Shown piece by piece: positions 45,204-55,741 of a stretch of 64,000 nucleotides of DNA; the first letter of the stretch is position 1, and every line of letters begins with the position of its first letter. Both the position numbers and the translations under genes were made by a program. The DNA lies in NCBI GenBank assembly GCA_004835665.1, contig RBKR01000005.1, positions 310,001 through 374,000 of the forward strand. Direction: 5' to 3'. The stretch is from Phoma sp. XZ068 (lineage: Eukaryota > Ascomycota > Dothideomycetes > Pleosporales > Didymellaceae). The notes under the pieces were generated by a model that ran no database searches, was not told where the DNA came from, and worked only from the letters and a program-made list of their open reading frames with translations.

Positions 45204-47706
45204 TCAGCCCAGTCGCTCCAGACCGTGCAGGCTATCAATCAGACCACTGAACTCTTCATCGTCGACCACGGCGATACCCTGACGCTTGGACTTCTTCCTG
45301 TTCCAGACGTCTACGAGCCACTCGTGTGGCGAGGCTTCAATGGAGACCGGGCCGGGACACAATGGCAGCTTCTGACGGTGCTCCTGCTCATATTCGAGCA
45401 CTTGCTGGTATTGGTTAATTTCCCTGGAAATACGTTGGACGAGCTTCCGCAAAGGCTCGTTGGCTTCGGTAAGAGTTGAAAGCAAGATATCAGCCTCTAC
45501 TTTCGCTTCAACTATGTTAAGCTGAGCGAACTTGTGGAATAGCTGACGCTTGTGCACCTCCACGGCGGCGTCGAACGGAGGGGCCAGACCGCCCAGATCA
45601 CGAACAACGAGGAATGCCGTCTCGGTGTAATTCCAACAGTCCGATCCGTGCAGTGTGTTCTGATGATAGACCTGAACATCGAGAAGGTGAGCCTTCACAG
45701 CACCCAGTGTCTGCGCATTTTGCAGCTGCTGCCTCAAATCTTTCACGCCCAGAGAGGAGTTGAAGACAGGATTCGTTGATAGCAGGTCGACTCCTTTGGT
45801 TGCAGATCGTGTCGTGCGAACCTTGGCAAATATTGAATGGACCTGGCCAAGACGTAGACTTGCGATGTCTTTGGTTCCAGCGCATTGGATGACCTCGCAG
45901 CCATCTTTGGCCCGTACGTCAATACAGACCTGGGTAATCTCCCCGACTGGCTTGACCGAACGGGCGTATTTCAAGATACGCTTGATACGGCCAGGGAGGG
46001 ACTGAAAGTGATTCCAATTACTGATGAAGACATTCTTACAGCAGTCATCAATGCATTGCAAGTTACCAATGTCAGAAAGCCGTTGATACGGAACCGCTGC
46101 AGGGTTGATCTGGTGGATGTACAAGGCTGGCCAAGACTTAGAGACATCATGCAGGACGTGCGCAGCCGGAGAGAGTAGTACAATGTGTGTATGTCGGTTT
46201 TTCATGTCCTTGTCTTCAAGAGACCTTGCCACACCGAGGATAACATCAGCCATCGATGGGTTAGGTCGTGGAGGTTTCCATGACTGTGTGCCGCACTTGG
46301 CGATAGTCGCGGTAAGGTCTCGGATGGTTTCTTCAGTATCGGTCCCGAAAAATCCGATTGGAAACAGCAGGTCTGGTCTGTTGCCGGTGACGCGCTGGTG
46401 AGTGCAGTGCGTAGTGTACAGTGCTACACGATCGCCCCGGTCGAGATGGTAAAGGGCACTGTTCACGGCATCTAGAGCCTTGCTCAGACACTCCTTGCTG
46501 ACATAGTACCTAAGCTGACTTTAGTTGCGCAACACTGGTTCGGCGTTGTCACACTCACGCATTGTCAACAACAAAAACCACATCAACGGTACTGTCAGGA
46601 AGTGGCACGCGGTTGTGCAGTACACCCTCAACTTCTATGGCAATCCAAAACTCTTGTTGCTCATCGTGGGATAGCTGAGGGACTTCGGAGAAAAAACTCA
46701 CAGCAGCCCGCAGAGTGGTCGGAGTCTTCCCACATGTCGCCGTATTCTGCATTTCCTGGTCGTCATGTTGGTACCCTGTTGGAGAAGGAAGCCGTCTGGC
46801 GATGCGACCCATGATGGAACCTAGCCTGGCCCCGCTGTGCAGGTCAGTAACAAATTTCCACGTAAGAGGCGAATGACTATCGCCATCTCGTCTAGATGGA
46901 TGGCCAGCTTACTTGCGCGCATTCTTCCTCACGTATGCCTCAACAGCATCGTCTGTTGGCTCCTGCAACAGTCCTTCAGGAGATTCGGCCTCGTTGTGAG
47001 CTTCAAGTGATGTAGGCGTCGCTAGGTCTGACGTATCACCACTACTGCCACTCGTTTCGCCGGTGTCTGTACGGCGCATGCGTGACAGGTTGGTAAACAG
47101 CCGTAGAACAGAGGGACGACGCTTTGAGGGGATAGCGCGGGCTTCCACATTCTGACTGACATATTCGACAGCCTCTTGCGTATTGAGGCCAGCAGCGCTC
47201 GGGGCATTTTGCACGTGCGGCGTTACGTACGACGCAGGTGCATCAAACAAGGGCCATTCTGTTGACGGATACGTACCGACTGGCCCACCATCAAATGCAT
47301 CGTCCTGGCTATTGCTGCGTGAGAAGTATATGGGATCCCCCATACTTGATCCGGAGGAACGACTTTCCCTATTCTTGCGTATGGTCAGAGGTTGGTTGCT
47401 GGGTAATCGGCTGACAGGCAAGGGCGTTACAGTCCACGTCGACCGCACCTCTAGCGGGGTTGCCCAACCAAGAAGAGATACTTCACCGCTGTATTCATGT
47501 GATGATTGCCAAATGTTGCTACTGATCTCGTCGATGATGTCGTCGAGAGGACCATGCCCGTCGTGATCGTGGGATTGGTGTTGGGTCGACTTACGGAAAA
47601 TGCGTCTGTGGAATGTGGCCCTGCGTGGCTTCTTCTGGATGTGTAGAGGCAGAGGGCAGAAACCAGTGTATTGTGAGAGCCCTAAATCGAGTCCTGCTAG
47701 CGCCAT
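45204..47706 (-). CDS. Protein with degenerate von Willebrand A-like domain, function unknown
   Basis: Three exons on the minus strand (47706-46913, 46834-46559 and 46509-45204; introns 78 and 49 nt) give 791 aa. I chose the ATG at 47706 because it sits in a strong context (GTCACCATGGCG); an in-frame ATG at 47799 would add 31 residues. Residues 1-265 are disordered and basic with Ser/Arg stretches. From about 350 a VWA-like fold begins: STVDVVFVVDNARYYVSKEC, LDRGDRVALYTTHCTH, DLLFPIGFFGTD and HIVLLSPAAHVLHD. The metal-site motif DxSxS is replaced by D355-N-A-R-Y, so metal-dependent ligand binding is doubtful. The C-terminal 300 residues are helical and charged, ending with a predicted coiled coil (ISREINQYQQVLEYEQEHRQ). 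I do not know a characterised relative. Confidence 0.72.
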
Positions 47707-48117
47707 GGTGACCGCATCGATAAATGACGGACGACGTGGCGCGTTGTGTCCTACCTTCACCGTGAGTACCCCAAACGCAAGGTGAAGGGAAGTAAACAAA
47801 CATACGTGATTGAGAACTAAACCCTAGCCGCGAACATCAAAGTACGGGGTTAGTAGAAGAGTGAGAAGATTAGACAATTCGCGGATGTAAGCTTGGGAAG
47901 AATGTGGTTTGGTATTGATGTTGATGGCGTCCAAGTCTATTGCAAGAAATTCTCAGATGTTTTGGGGTTCAGGCTCAAGGGAGGGCTGCCACCTCCACTT
48001 TCTGTTGAGGATTCTAGATCGTGCCTTCCTTCACCAAAACCGGGGAGTACAATGACCTATGGGTATGTAGTCTAATGCATGCTAGCAAATGAAAATAACC
48101 TGTTCAGCATTGTCTGC
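47707..48117. other. Intergenic region
   Basis: 411 bp between two minus-strand genes, holding the VWA-like gene promoter and the 3' flank of the next gene. The sequence at 47750-47760 could contain a 5'-UTR donor (minus strand GGTGAAGGTAGG). Otherwise nothing. Confidence 0.5.
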
Positions 48118-49244
48118 TCACGCCTCGGTCAATCTTGCAGTAGCGACATCCAAATGCTGCTTCATCCTCGCCATATCTTCGTTGTCGCCTTGTTGGAAGC
48201 GAATCTAGATGAATAATCAGCAGGTCAGACACCAAAGTTCAAGTTCAATGACGACTTACAATGTCTTCTCCAGCCCCTTGTCCGTACAGAACCGACTCAG
48301 AGAGGCTAGCGTTGACAGCTCTCTTCACACGCTCCTCCCATACACCTTCCCAGTTCCACTCCCCGGGGCGTCGATTCCTTCCCAGTGCTGAACCTTCACC
48401 TGAAGTGGCGGAAATAGGACTGAGGGGAGGCTGCTGTGCTGGCAGTGCAGGGCCACGATAAGCTCGCCATGCGTGGTATGCGCCTGGATTTGCGGCAGCT
48501 TCTAATGCGATTGAGTCCAGGACTGCCTCCTCACTGAAAGTTGACTGAATGTAATTGAGAACGGTCACCATGGAGACACCAGTCACCGCGGACGATGATA
48601 CGGCACCGGCTGCGGTAGCATTCTCCGCTACTAAGCGTACAGGCGTAACACGTTGAGCTGCACTATCGACGGTTGATCCACTTACATCGCGTGAGCTCAC
48701 TATAGACTGTCGCGCACGGCCGAACCAGTGTGGGAAGCCATGGCGAAGACTGAAACCCCCTGGCGGTAGCCGTTCCTCGTCGGTTGCGCTGACGGTGTCC
48801 GTGTCCGAGGAGGCAGTTGTGTGAGTGTATGTTGTGAGTGGCGTGAGCAAAGGGTGAAAGACATCGGTAGAAAAGGTCACAAGGGGTGGCAGAGCCGGAT
48901 AGCTAGACGGAAAAGATATCTGGAAGCGTAGGACTGCAGGGGCATATGGACCTGTCAAGCGTGAATACGGTGAGACATTGATGTAGGAAGCAGGCACGGC
49001 GTCAGTAGGCTCTGGTTAGCTCTACGACATCTGACTACCTTTTCGCACGAATATGACACCCACCCATAGTGACGGATCACCGGGTGTAATGCTCACGAAA
49101 ACACCATCGAGCTGTGCATGTCGCAGGGTAGAGCTATCTTCTGTTAAGTCGGACCGCGAAGCTGCTGACCGCAACCTACAACTCAATAAGCAGATGTTGC
49201 TTTCGGAACGACGAAAGGCTCGGCGATGAAGCGGGTAGAGGCAT
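48118..49244 (-). CDS. Ubiquitin-conjugating-enzyme-like (UEV/AKTIP-type) protein lacking a recognisable catalytic cysteine
   Basis: Four exons on the minus strand (49244-49180, 49133-49039, 48951-48260 and 48204-48118; introns 46, 87 and 55 nt) give 312 aa. The first intron is essential: unspliced, the frame stops after LLIEL; spliced, it gives RKQHLLIEF-STLRHAQLDGVFVSITPGDPSLW. The fold is E2-like: a first helix, then GVFVSITPGDPSLWVGVIFVRKGPYAPAVLRFQISFP and a YPALPPLVTF element. The HPN...C segment that carries the active cysteine is replaced by FHPLLTPLTTYTH, with no Cys. A disordered linker and a helical C-terminus follow. A non-catalytic ubiquitin- or cargo-binding role like AKTIP/FTS or UEV proteins is inferred. 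Confidence 0.85.
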
Positions 49245-52200
49245 ACCGCGTACAGTATTGGCCGTATACGGGGTTGTGCGGTGAGGTTCCAAGAACGTTG
49301 GGGGAGGTGCGCTTGGCGCTAGCTAACAGCGAACAAGTGGGTCTTTAGCCGCACCTGTCACGTTCAAGCGCAGTGCACCACTATGTAGAGCCGCGAAGGA
49401 GATGAGCGCGCATCACGGGTTCGCTGCAGAACGACCTTCAAATGCCGACGTGGCAGTGCAGCAGCAGCATGTATGGGAATGCGAATTGGCGGGGTGAGCC
49501 TTCGGGTGCTGCAGTGGCTCGATTGGGAGGAAGAAAAAGCACCACCCTGCGGAAATTTCTCAGTGACACCGTGATAATCTATATCATAGGCCCTCTTGTC
49601 CGACCCTCGCCTACCCGCCCTTGATGCACACACACATTAGCGCCCGCAGCGGCAAGGCGTCCTGCAGACAGTGCTGCAAGCGGTTGGAGAGCATTGATGT
49701 GGGCGGTGCCGGCTCGAGTGCACACACTGTGCTGCGTGTGAGGCTCTTTCGGGCGCCGACAGCACCTACTCGAACGCGAAGGCCGTACACACCGGACGTG
49801 ACAAGGACTGGTGGGGTGACACTTATGCATTGCACCCACGAGCCCGTCACCGGTGCTATTCGCAAGTACTATAGCATGCGAGGTAGCCACCGTTCACTAG
49901 TGACTGGTGTTCAAGACATGGTATCGGCCCAGGTCTGCGGAAGTTGAGGGCCTTGCACCGCGACCATGAAAGCATGCTGAATTACGATCGTCCAGTGGCA
50001 TCCATGCTGCTTGAGACAAGCCCGTCCCACTCTGACCGCCTGTCGTGCAACCTGACGGCTTTGAAATGCGCTGGCTCCAGTCAAGACGAAACAAGCAGAG
50101 CAGGCTGCGACTGCATCACACGTTACTGCCGCGACTCACGTGCCCCGTTTACGCACAGGTCGACGGCAGCGGTGACGGTGACTCCTGCGAGGAGATCGGA
50201 GAAATCGACCCATGCTGTCGGGTCCGTCATGATTTTTGCCCACACTCGAGCGCGTTAATGACAGGGCCTGCCCGAGACAACCCTCGATCCCCACGAATCC
50301 AAGGGCACATCAGTCGACGCAGCTACTTCGGGCATGCGTGCCTCGCGGATGCGGATGCAAAGTGTGCTTAATGCGTACACGAAGCAGCCCGCGAATGCCC
50401 CTCATCGGAGGATTGGCGTGGAGCAATCACACGGCAAGGACCACATGCCTGGCGCGACCAGAAGACACTAAGAACGACTGGTCGTCTCAGAGTCTTCTCA
50501 TCCCCCTGTCCATCGTGTTCATCTCGCGTGGAATCTGCAAGCCACCCTGGCCAATGGCTGCATCAGCGCCAGCCTTACGTCCACTATCCACACCGCCACA
50601 AACGCATCCTGCTTGGTCGTGACTCGGCGTCGAAACAGCCGTTGTGCTTTTCCCGTTTTTGCGTCGCCCAGGGTCACAAACCGTGCCCGGCACAGCTGCG
50701 ACAGCTCAGCTCGCGACACGCGACGGATGTGGTCCCGGCTCCTTCAGGAGGGACAGCGAGGGCTATTGATCTGGGCAGCAACACAGCAGCTACAGTACAT
50801 GCCAACCGCAGATGCGCGCAAGGGCGCTGTCAGCTGATGTGACTTTGGGCATCAGCCTCACGATGTCGAGGATATGATGACGGCACGATGAGTTCGGTAA
50901 TGACAGCGACTGAGCACTACTACGTAGTAAGCCACGTCCTGCGCATCGGTTGGCCCGGGAGTTGGTTGAGAACTTTCCGATCACGTTGACAGCAGGGTTG
51001 CGTGGAGATGATACCTGGGGCAGCAAATGGACTGGCAGCAGGTGGAGTGCCAGGGAGCGGTCTGGGAGACGCGAAACGTGCTGTGTCGTTCTTTCAGCCA
51101 TGGAGAGGGCGCGAGTCGTGGCCAGGAGGCGCTGGTGACGAGCTGGATTGTCACTTGCTGCAGCGCGCTGGACTGTCACTTGCCGCAGGAAGGCGACGCA
51201 GCGGCTACTGATGCGCTTCGTCGCGTGACGCCTAGTTGATGGGCATACTTTGACGACGTCGCAGCTCTTGCCCGGTACAGATACACCGCCATTCTTGGAT
51301 CTGTCGGAGCAATCGCGGTATGAAGCGACCATGCCAACGCTCATCATCAGCAGAGTGGGCAGCGCTAATTGGCCAGAGCGTCCTTCTCGAAAGCACGCGG
51401 CGAAAGCTCTCTGGCCTTGACTCGCACGCTGGCAAGAGTCAATTGCGCTGCAAGGTTTTGCGGCCCCTGAACAGACTTCTGACGAAGGAATTATTTGGTC
51501 CTGAATAGTGTCCACACCGGAACCAAGTCCTATTTGCCCCCGGGGAAGCTGGGAGCAGTCCCGTGTCCGTTTACGGCCTCGCAGCGGCCAGCGACAGTCG
51601 GCACGACGTTCGCACATTTCCTGGTTGCGACAGGGGGCCCCGGCGCTGGGTGCTGCAGCTCTGAAGGTTACAGTAGGCTAGTGCCTGTGGACCGTATCCG
51701 CGGTTTTGGGCTAACCACAACCCGCATGTTTTTTTGCCGGGACGGGGCCGTGCGCGTTGATCTTCTTCGCGAGTTCCAAGTCATCGCACGACGTCTCAAC
51801 GCTCTTGCAACTCTCCCTGGCCCACCTTACTCGATCGCCTCTAGCCTGCCCAATGTCGTGGATTCCGCCCAACCCGGTCCCAGTCTTGTGTGAGGCAGAC
51901 AGGACCAAAGCGCCGCCAGCCCTGGCCCTCGTTCAGGGGTTACAAGTCCGCTGTTGTTTTCGGGCACAAACTTAGCCATCTCTTCCGGTGACTTGGGGTC
52001 ACCATTGATGTGAGGCTAGTAGCAATATGGCTGCCAGCACAGCATTTCCCTGGTCGCTTATCGGCAAACCGAATGCTGTGGCCATCCAGGCATGCCATCA
52101 TGGATCCGCTCTCATTTCACTCTTGCTGGTCCTTCCGCTGTCCCTATCCGCCCAGACTACGTATCCATATCCACAACAATCACCGCCTGTTTCTCCGTTT

Positions 52201-52476
52201 CCTCCCCGCTCCCCTAATCCCTGTCGGTCCCAGCGGCCCATCCGCTTCACGACGCCACTTAAATCTTGCTCTGCCCTATATACTCTGAGACGCTCGCGCC
52301 CATATTGACCTTGATCTCCCCTCTCTACCCTTGAGGTACCATCTCGACACAAACCCGCACATGTCTCACCTGCTACAACAACTAAATACATCGATCATCA
52401 CCTCCTGCCTTGGACCCTAACAACGACACACCTTTACACTACGCACACGCACACCACTATCATCAGTACAGCAACA
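49245..52476. other. 3.2-kb GC-rich region with no identifiable gene
   Basis: The longest gene-free stretch of the window, between divergent genes. It is GC-rich, so chance frames are abundant on both strands (the longest is about 275 codons, 50790-51617 minus). None shows a domain, signal peptide or splice partner I trust. A 25-bp imperfect direct repeat (GCTGGAYTGTCACTTGCYGCAG) lies near 51144-51192. The 300 bp before 52477 are strongly C/T-rich, typical of a promoter and leader of the MFS gene. No transposase, reverse transcriptase or terminal repeats found. Confidence 0.55.
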
Positions 52477-54404
52477 ATGGCTCGTTTCGGTGGAGTCTCT
52501 GCCTCTGGCAGAGGCAAAACACCTTTCCCAATTCGTCAAATGGCCGTCCTGGGTGAGTGTGGTTCACAATGGCTGCTGCAAGCATTGAAGTTGACAAACC
52601 TAGCACTCTGCCGGATATGCGAGCCCATTGCTTTCATGTCCATCTTCCCATACGCCTTCAAGATGGTTGAATCATTTGGACTCGACAGCGGCAAAACAGC
52701 AATGTACACGGGCATGGTCACCTCATCATTTGCGTTCATGGAATGCGTCAGTGGAATTTTCTGGGGCCGATTGAGCGACAAAGTCGGGCGCAAGAAGGTC
52801 CTTTTGGGGGGCATGTTTGGCACCGGATTGAGCATGCTTCTGTTTGGATTCGCCCAAAGTCTGCCAATGGCATTGCTGGCCCGGGCTCTCGGTGGACTTT
52901 TGAACGGGTGAGGTCATCGGTTGCGCTAGGACGTGACTTTCCGCTAACCGAGACGCAGGAACATTGGCGTCCTTCAGACCACCGTTGCTGAGCTGATTAC
53001 GGATGAGAGGCACCAGCGTAAGTTTGCTTTGATATCAATTCACTTGTCGATCGGAAACTGATTTCCGTAGCGCGCGCTTATTCCATCATGCCTTTTGTGT
53101 GGTGTCTTGGGTAAGGATTCCCCTGATTGCTCCGCCGCTCAGCTCACTGACCGCCTTTTTACAGCACCATTATTGGCGGCTCCCTTGGCGGTGTCCTCGC
53201 ACAACCGGCCGACTCGTTCAACGGGGTGTTTAAGGATACCATCTTTGAAACCTTCCCCTTCCTACTGCCAAACATTGTCTGCGCACTGGTCGTTGTTTTC
53301 GGCCTTACCGTCGGCATTCTTTTCTTGCAAGAGACGCACGAAGACAAAAAGTACGAGGAGGACCGTGGCCTCGAAGCGGGCAAATGGCTGGTGCGCAAGG
53401 TGTGGAGATCAGAGTCGGATGCGACTTTTGACGAGAAAGATGCATGCCTCGATGAGATGACATCCATGTTGGAGGACCACGACATCAACTCGCATGCTTA
53501 CCGAAGCACCGACAGCTCGCCGACATTATGCAGTACCCGCACATCCATGTCCGAGCCCCCTTCGTTTTCTTTGGACCAGGAAAAGGCGCCGGCGCCTCCC
53601 ATGCGACAGGCATTCACCAAGCAGGTCTGTCTGAACATTTTGTGCTACGGCATCCTTGCTTTGTAAGTTTTCAACGACATGGATGCAGTGCAACGACTAA
53701 TTTGTAACAGCCATACCATTTCGCTGGAACAGCTTCTCCCCATTCTCATGTCCAAGAAGGCATTTGTGCCCGGCACAGAGCAGCTGCCTTTCAAGTTTGA
53801 AGGCGGATTCGGATGGGACACGCAGAACATTGGAGCGTTCCTGGCGATGCAGGGCGCGATGCAGATGTTTGCGCAGCTCATTCTGTTTCCCTGGCTCAGC
53901 AAGAAGCTCGGAAGCCTGCGGACTTTTTGGATCACCATGTGTCTGTACCCGATTCTTTACATTCTGGCCCCTTACCTCGCGCTGCTTCCGGAAAGCCTCC
54001 GCGTTCCGGGTCTTGTGGTTTTGCTCATCGGCAAGGTCACTTTCCAATCGCTGTCGTACCCCTCTCTGGCCATCATCCTCGCCAACTCGTCCCCGTCGAA
54101 GCGTGTGCTGGGTACCCTGAATGGCGCTGCTGCATCATCGGCCAGCGTCTGCCGCGGATTCGGACCTACGGTTTCTGGCGCAGTCGACAGCCTGGGCCTG
54201 CATCTCGGCATGTCTGGTCTTGCGTGGTGGGCGATTGCCGGCATTGCGCTTGTCGGCTGGGTTCCTGGACTCATGCTCAAGGAGACCGACAAGCGGATGA
54301 TCCGCGACGACGACGAGGAAGCGCTGGTCGATTGCGGCTCTGACGCCGAGTCGGTGCTTACGCTTACGCCGGACGACGAGGCCGAGATGGTTCTCTCCAA
54401 GTAG
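52477..54404 (+). CDS. Major facilitator superfamily transporter (DHA1-like)
   Basis: Proton-coupled transporter of the MFS. Six exons, 52477-52552, 52604-52907, 52959-53017, 53071-53110, 53165-53662 and 53711-54404 (introns 48-54 nt), give 556 aa. All five junctions keep transmembrane or loop motifs intact, for example MAVL-ALCRICEPIAF, LLNG-NIGVLQTTVAEL and WCLG-TIIGGSLGG. The MFS signature GRLSDKVGRKK lies between TM2 and TM3, and LARALGGLLNG with NIGV form the motif C-like region. A large cytosolic loop with Ser/Asp-rich sequence separates the two six-TM halves (about residues 215-305). The C-terminal tail is acidic (RDDDEEALVDCGSDAES). It resembles yeast YCR023C-type transporters; the substrate is unknown. 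The stop codon lies within a tandemly repeated segment (54375-54471). Confidence 0.9.
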
Positions 54405-54471
54405 GGGGCGATGAGGCCGAGATGGTTCCAAGCAGGGGGCGATGAGGCCGAGATGGTTCCAAGCAGCGGAC
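54375..54471. repeat. Three-copy tandem repeat spanning the MFS stop codon
   Basis: Units at 54375-54409 (35 bp), 54410-54440 and 54441-54471 (31 bp each) share GAYGAGGCCGAGATGGTT...CCAAG. The first unit encodes the last residues DEAEMVLSK and the stop. Copies two and three have lost 4 bp and lie in the 3' UTR. Copies two and three are nearly identical, so the expansion looks recent. Confidence 0.9.
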
Positions 54472-55280
54472 GACTCGACACGTTAACGATTTCTGGCATT
54501 CACCTGGCATCCATTTCTACAGCGATGCCAGCATCACTCATTCATTTTCGATCCACAACCCATTCCACGGAGTTCCTCGGTGCAGGAACATAGACGGCTC
54601 TTCACGGACATTTAGAGCAAGCAAGCAAGCATTACCGGCGTTCTTTCCACGGCATTCATTCAACACCAACAACAACACGACATCATTCTCAACATTTTTT
54701 TTATTACTGCTTCAGCGACATTGTAATGGGCGGTCTTTTGGGCGATATCATTTATCACATACATTACTAGATGGGATGGGAACACAGGCTCGCACATTTA
54801 AAACAAGACAACCAGCAATGGTGTCGTGCGAGCAAAAGGCAAAGGCGTTTTTCACAAGAACACAATACCCCGGCAGTTCTTTTGTTTTCCTTTTTATTTG
54901 GCGGTAGTTCAGCCAGTTTGTTAGTCGATTGTCAGTATCTTAGATTAGCTTGGCTCACGCAAATGTGATATCCATTGTTCTTCTTCATATGATTTGTTCT
55001 TCGATAAGCAGTGTTCATTGAGTGACAGTGAGTGACATGCAGTCGTTGAGGTAGTTTGATGTTTACCAGACTAGTACGTAAGAGTGTGGATTGTGGTCGT
55101 GATTGGAAAGTACATGCGTGCGTTGCTGCAGTGTATTTCCTGGAGGTCGGGCCGAGGTATTGTCATGGGCAGGGCAAGGCTGAGATTTCTGGATTAGCAG
55201 CGCCACAGAGCCAGTGATTGATTCAGTTGATTGTAATTAGCAGTGCCATGGTGATAAGGCGCAGTTGTGTTCAGGAGTGC

Positions 55281-55345
55281 AGTGGCAGATTAGGGTAATT
55301 ATTACAGTGGCAGGTTAAGGTAATTATTACAGTAGCAGGTTGATT
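55281..55345. repeat. 25-bp tandem repeat, two and a half copies
   Basis: AGTGGCAGRTTARGGTAATT plus ATTAC occurs at 55281-55305 and 55306-55330 with two differences. A partial third copy (AGTAGCAGGTTGATTAG) follows. Confidence 0.85.
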
Positions 55346-55391
55346 AGATGCAGTTGTAGTCAGCAGGCATACAATTGCCTGTTATCGGTGG

Positions 55392-55425
55392 GGATGCGGC
55401 CATGGATGCGGCCATGGATGCGGCC
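55392..55425. repeat. 12-bp tandem repeat GGATGCGGCCAT
   Basis: Two exact copies (55392-55403 and 55404-55415) plus a 10-bp partial third (GGATGCGGCC). Confidence 0.85.
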
Positions 55426-55741
55426 TCGTGGAAGCTATCTGCGATAAGGCACGTTAGCCCGGCTAGCAGCAGCCATGGACTGTCAGCGCGCCGGTCGATA
55501 TCTTTGTGCGGACATGGGCGATACACGCCTTGACGAGACACGCTCCAGCCCGCCGGAACCCAGATTGCAGCCGCCGCCGCAGTCGTCGAGGACGGAGAAT
55601 TGCACCAGCAGCGCATATTGCAGTGCGGGGGAGAGCGACGTTGGCCGGCGCCAGTTGCAAGGCTCAGCGCACGGCAGCGCCCATATCCAACCCACACCCA
55701 CCTAGCCTGGACCCCGCGGCGCCGTCCTACTATGCGCCCTG

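Larger units (their letters stand above)
54472..55741. other. Intergenic region with short tandem repeats
   Basis: 1.27 kb between the MFS gene and the transcription-factor gene. It contains a 25-bp repeat (55281-55345) and a 12-bp repeat (55392-55425). AT-rich in the first half, GC-rich in the last 250 bp. No gene called. Confidence 0.55.

Noticed and set aside
45204..46466. Start of the VWA-like gene at the internal ATG at 46466
   Set aside because: Two upstream exons join in frame and supply the first strand of the domain, so this ATG is internal.
50790..51617. 275-codon minus-strand frame in the GC-rich gap
   Set aside because: Arg/Ser/Ala-rich composition typical of chance frames in GC-rich DNA, no domain, and many competing frames overlap it.
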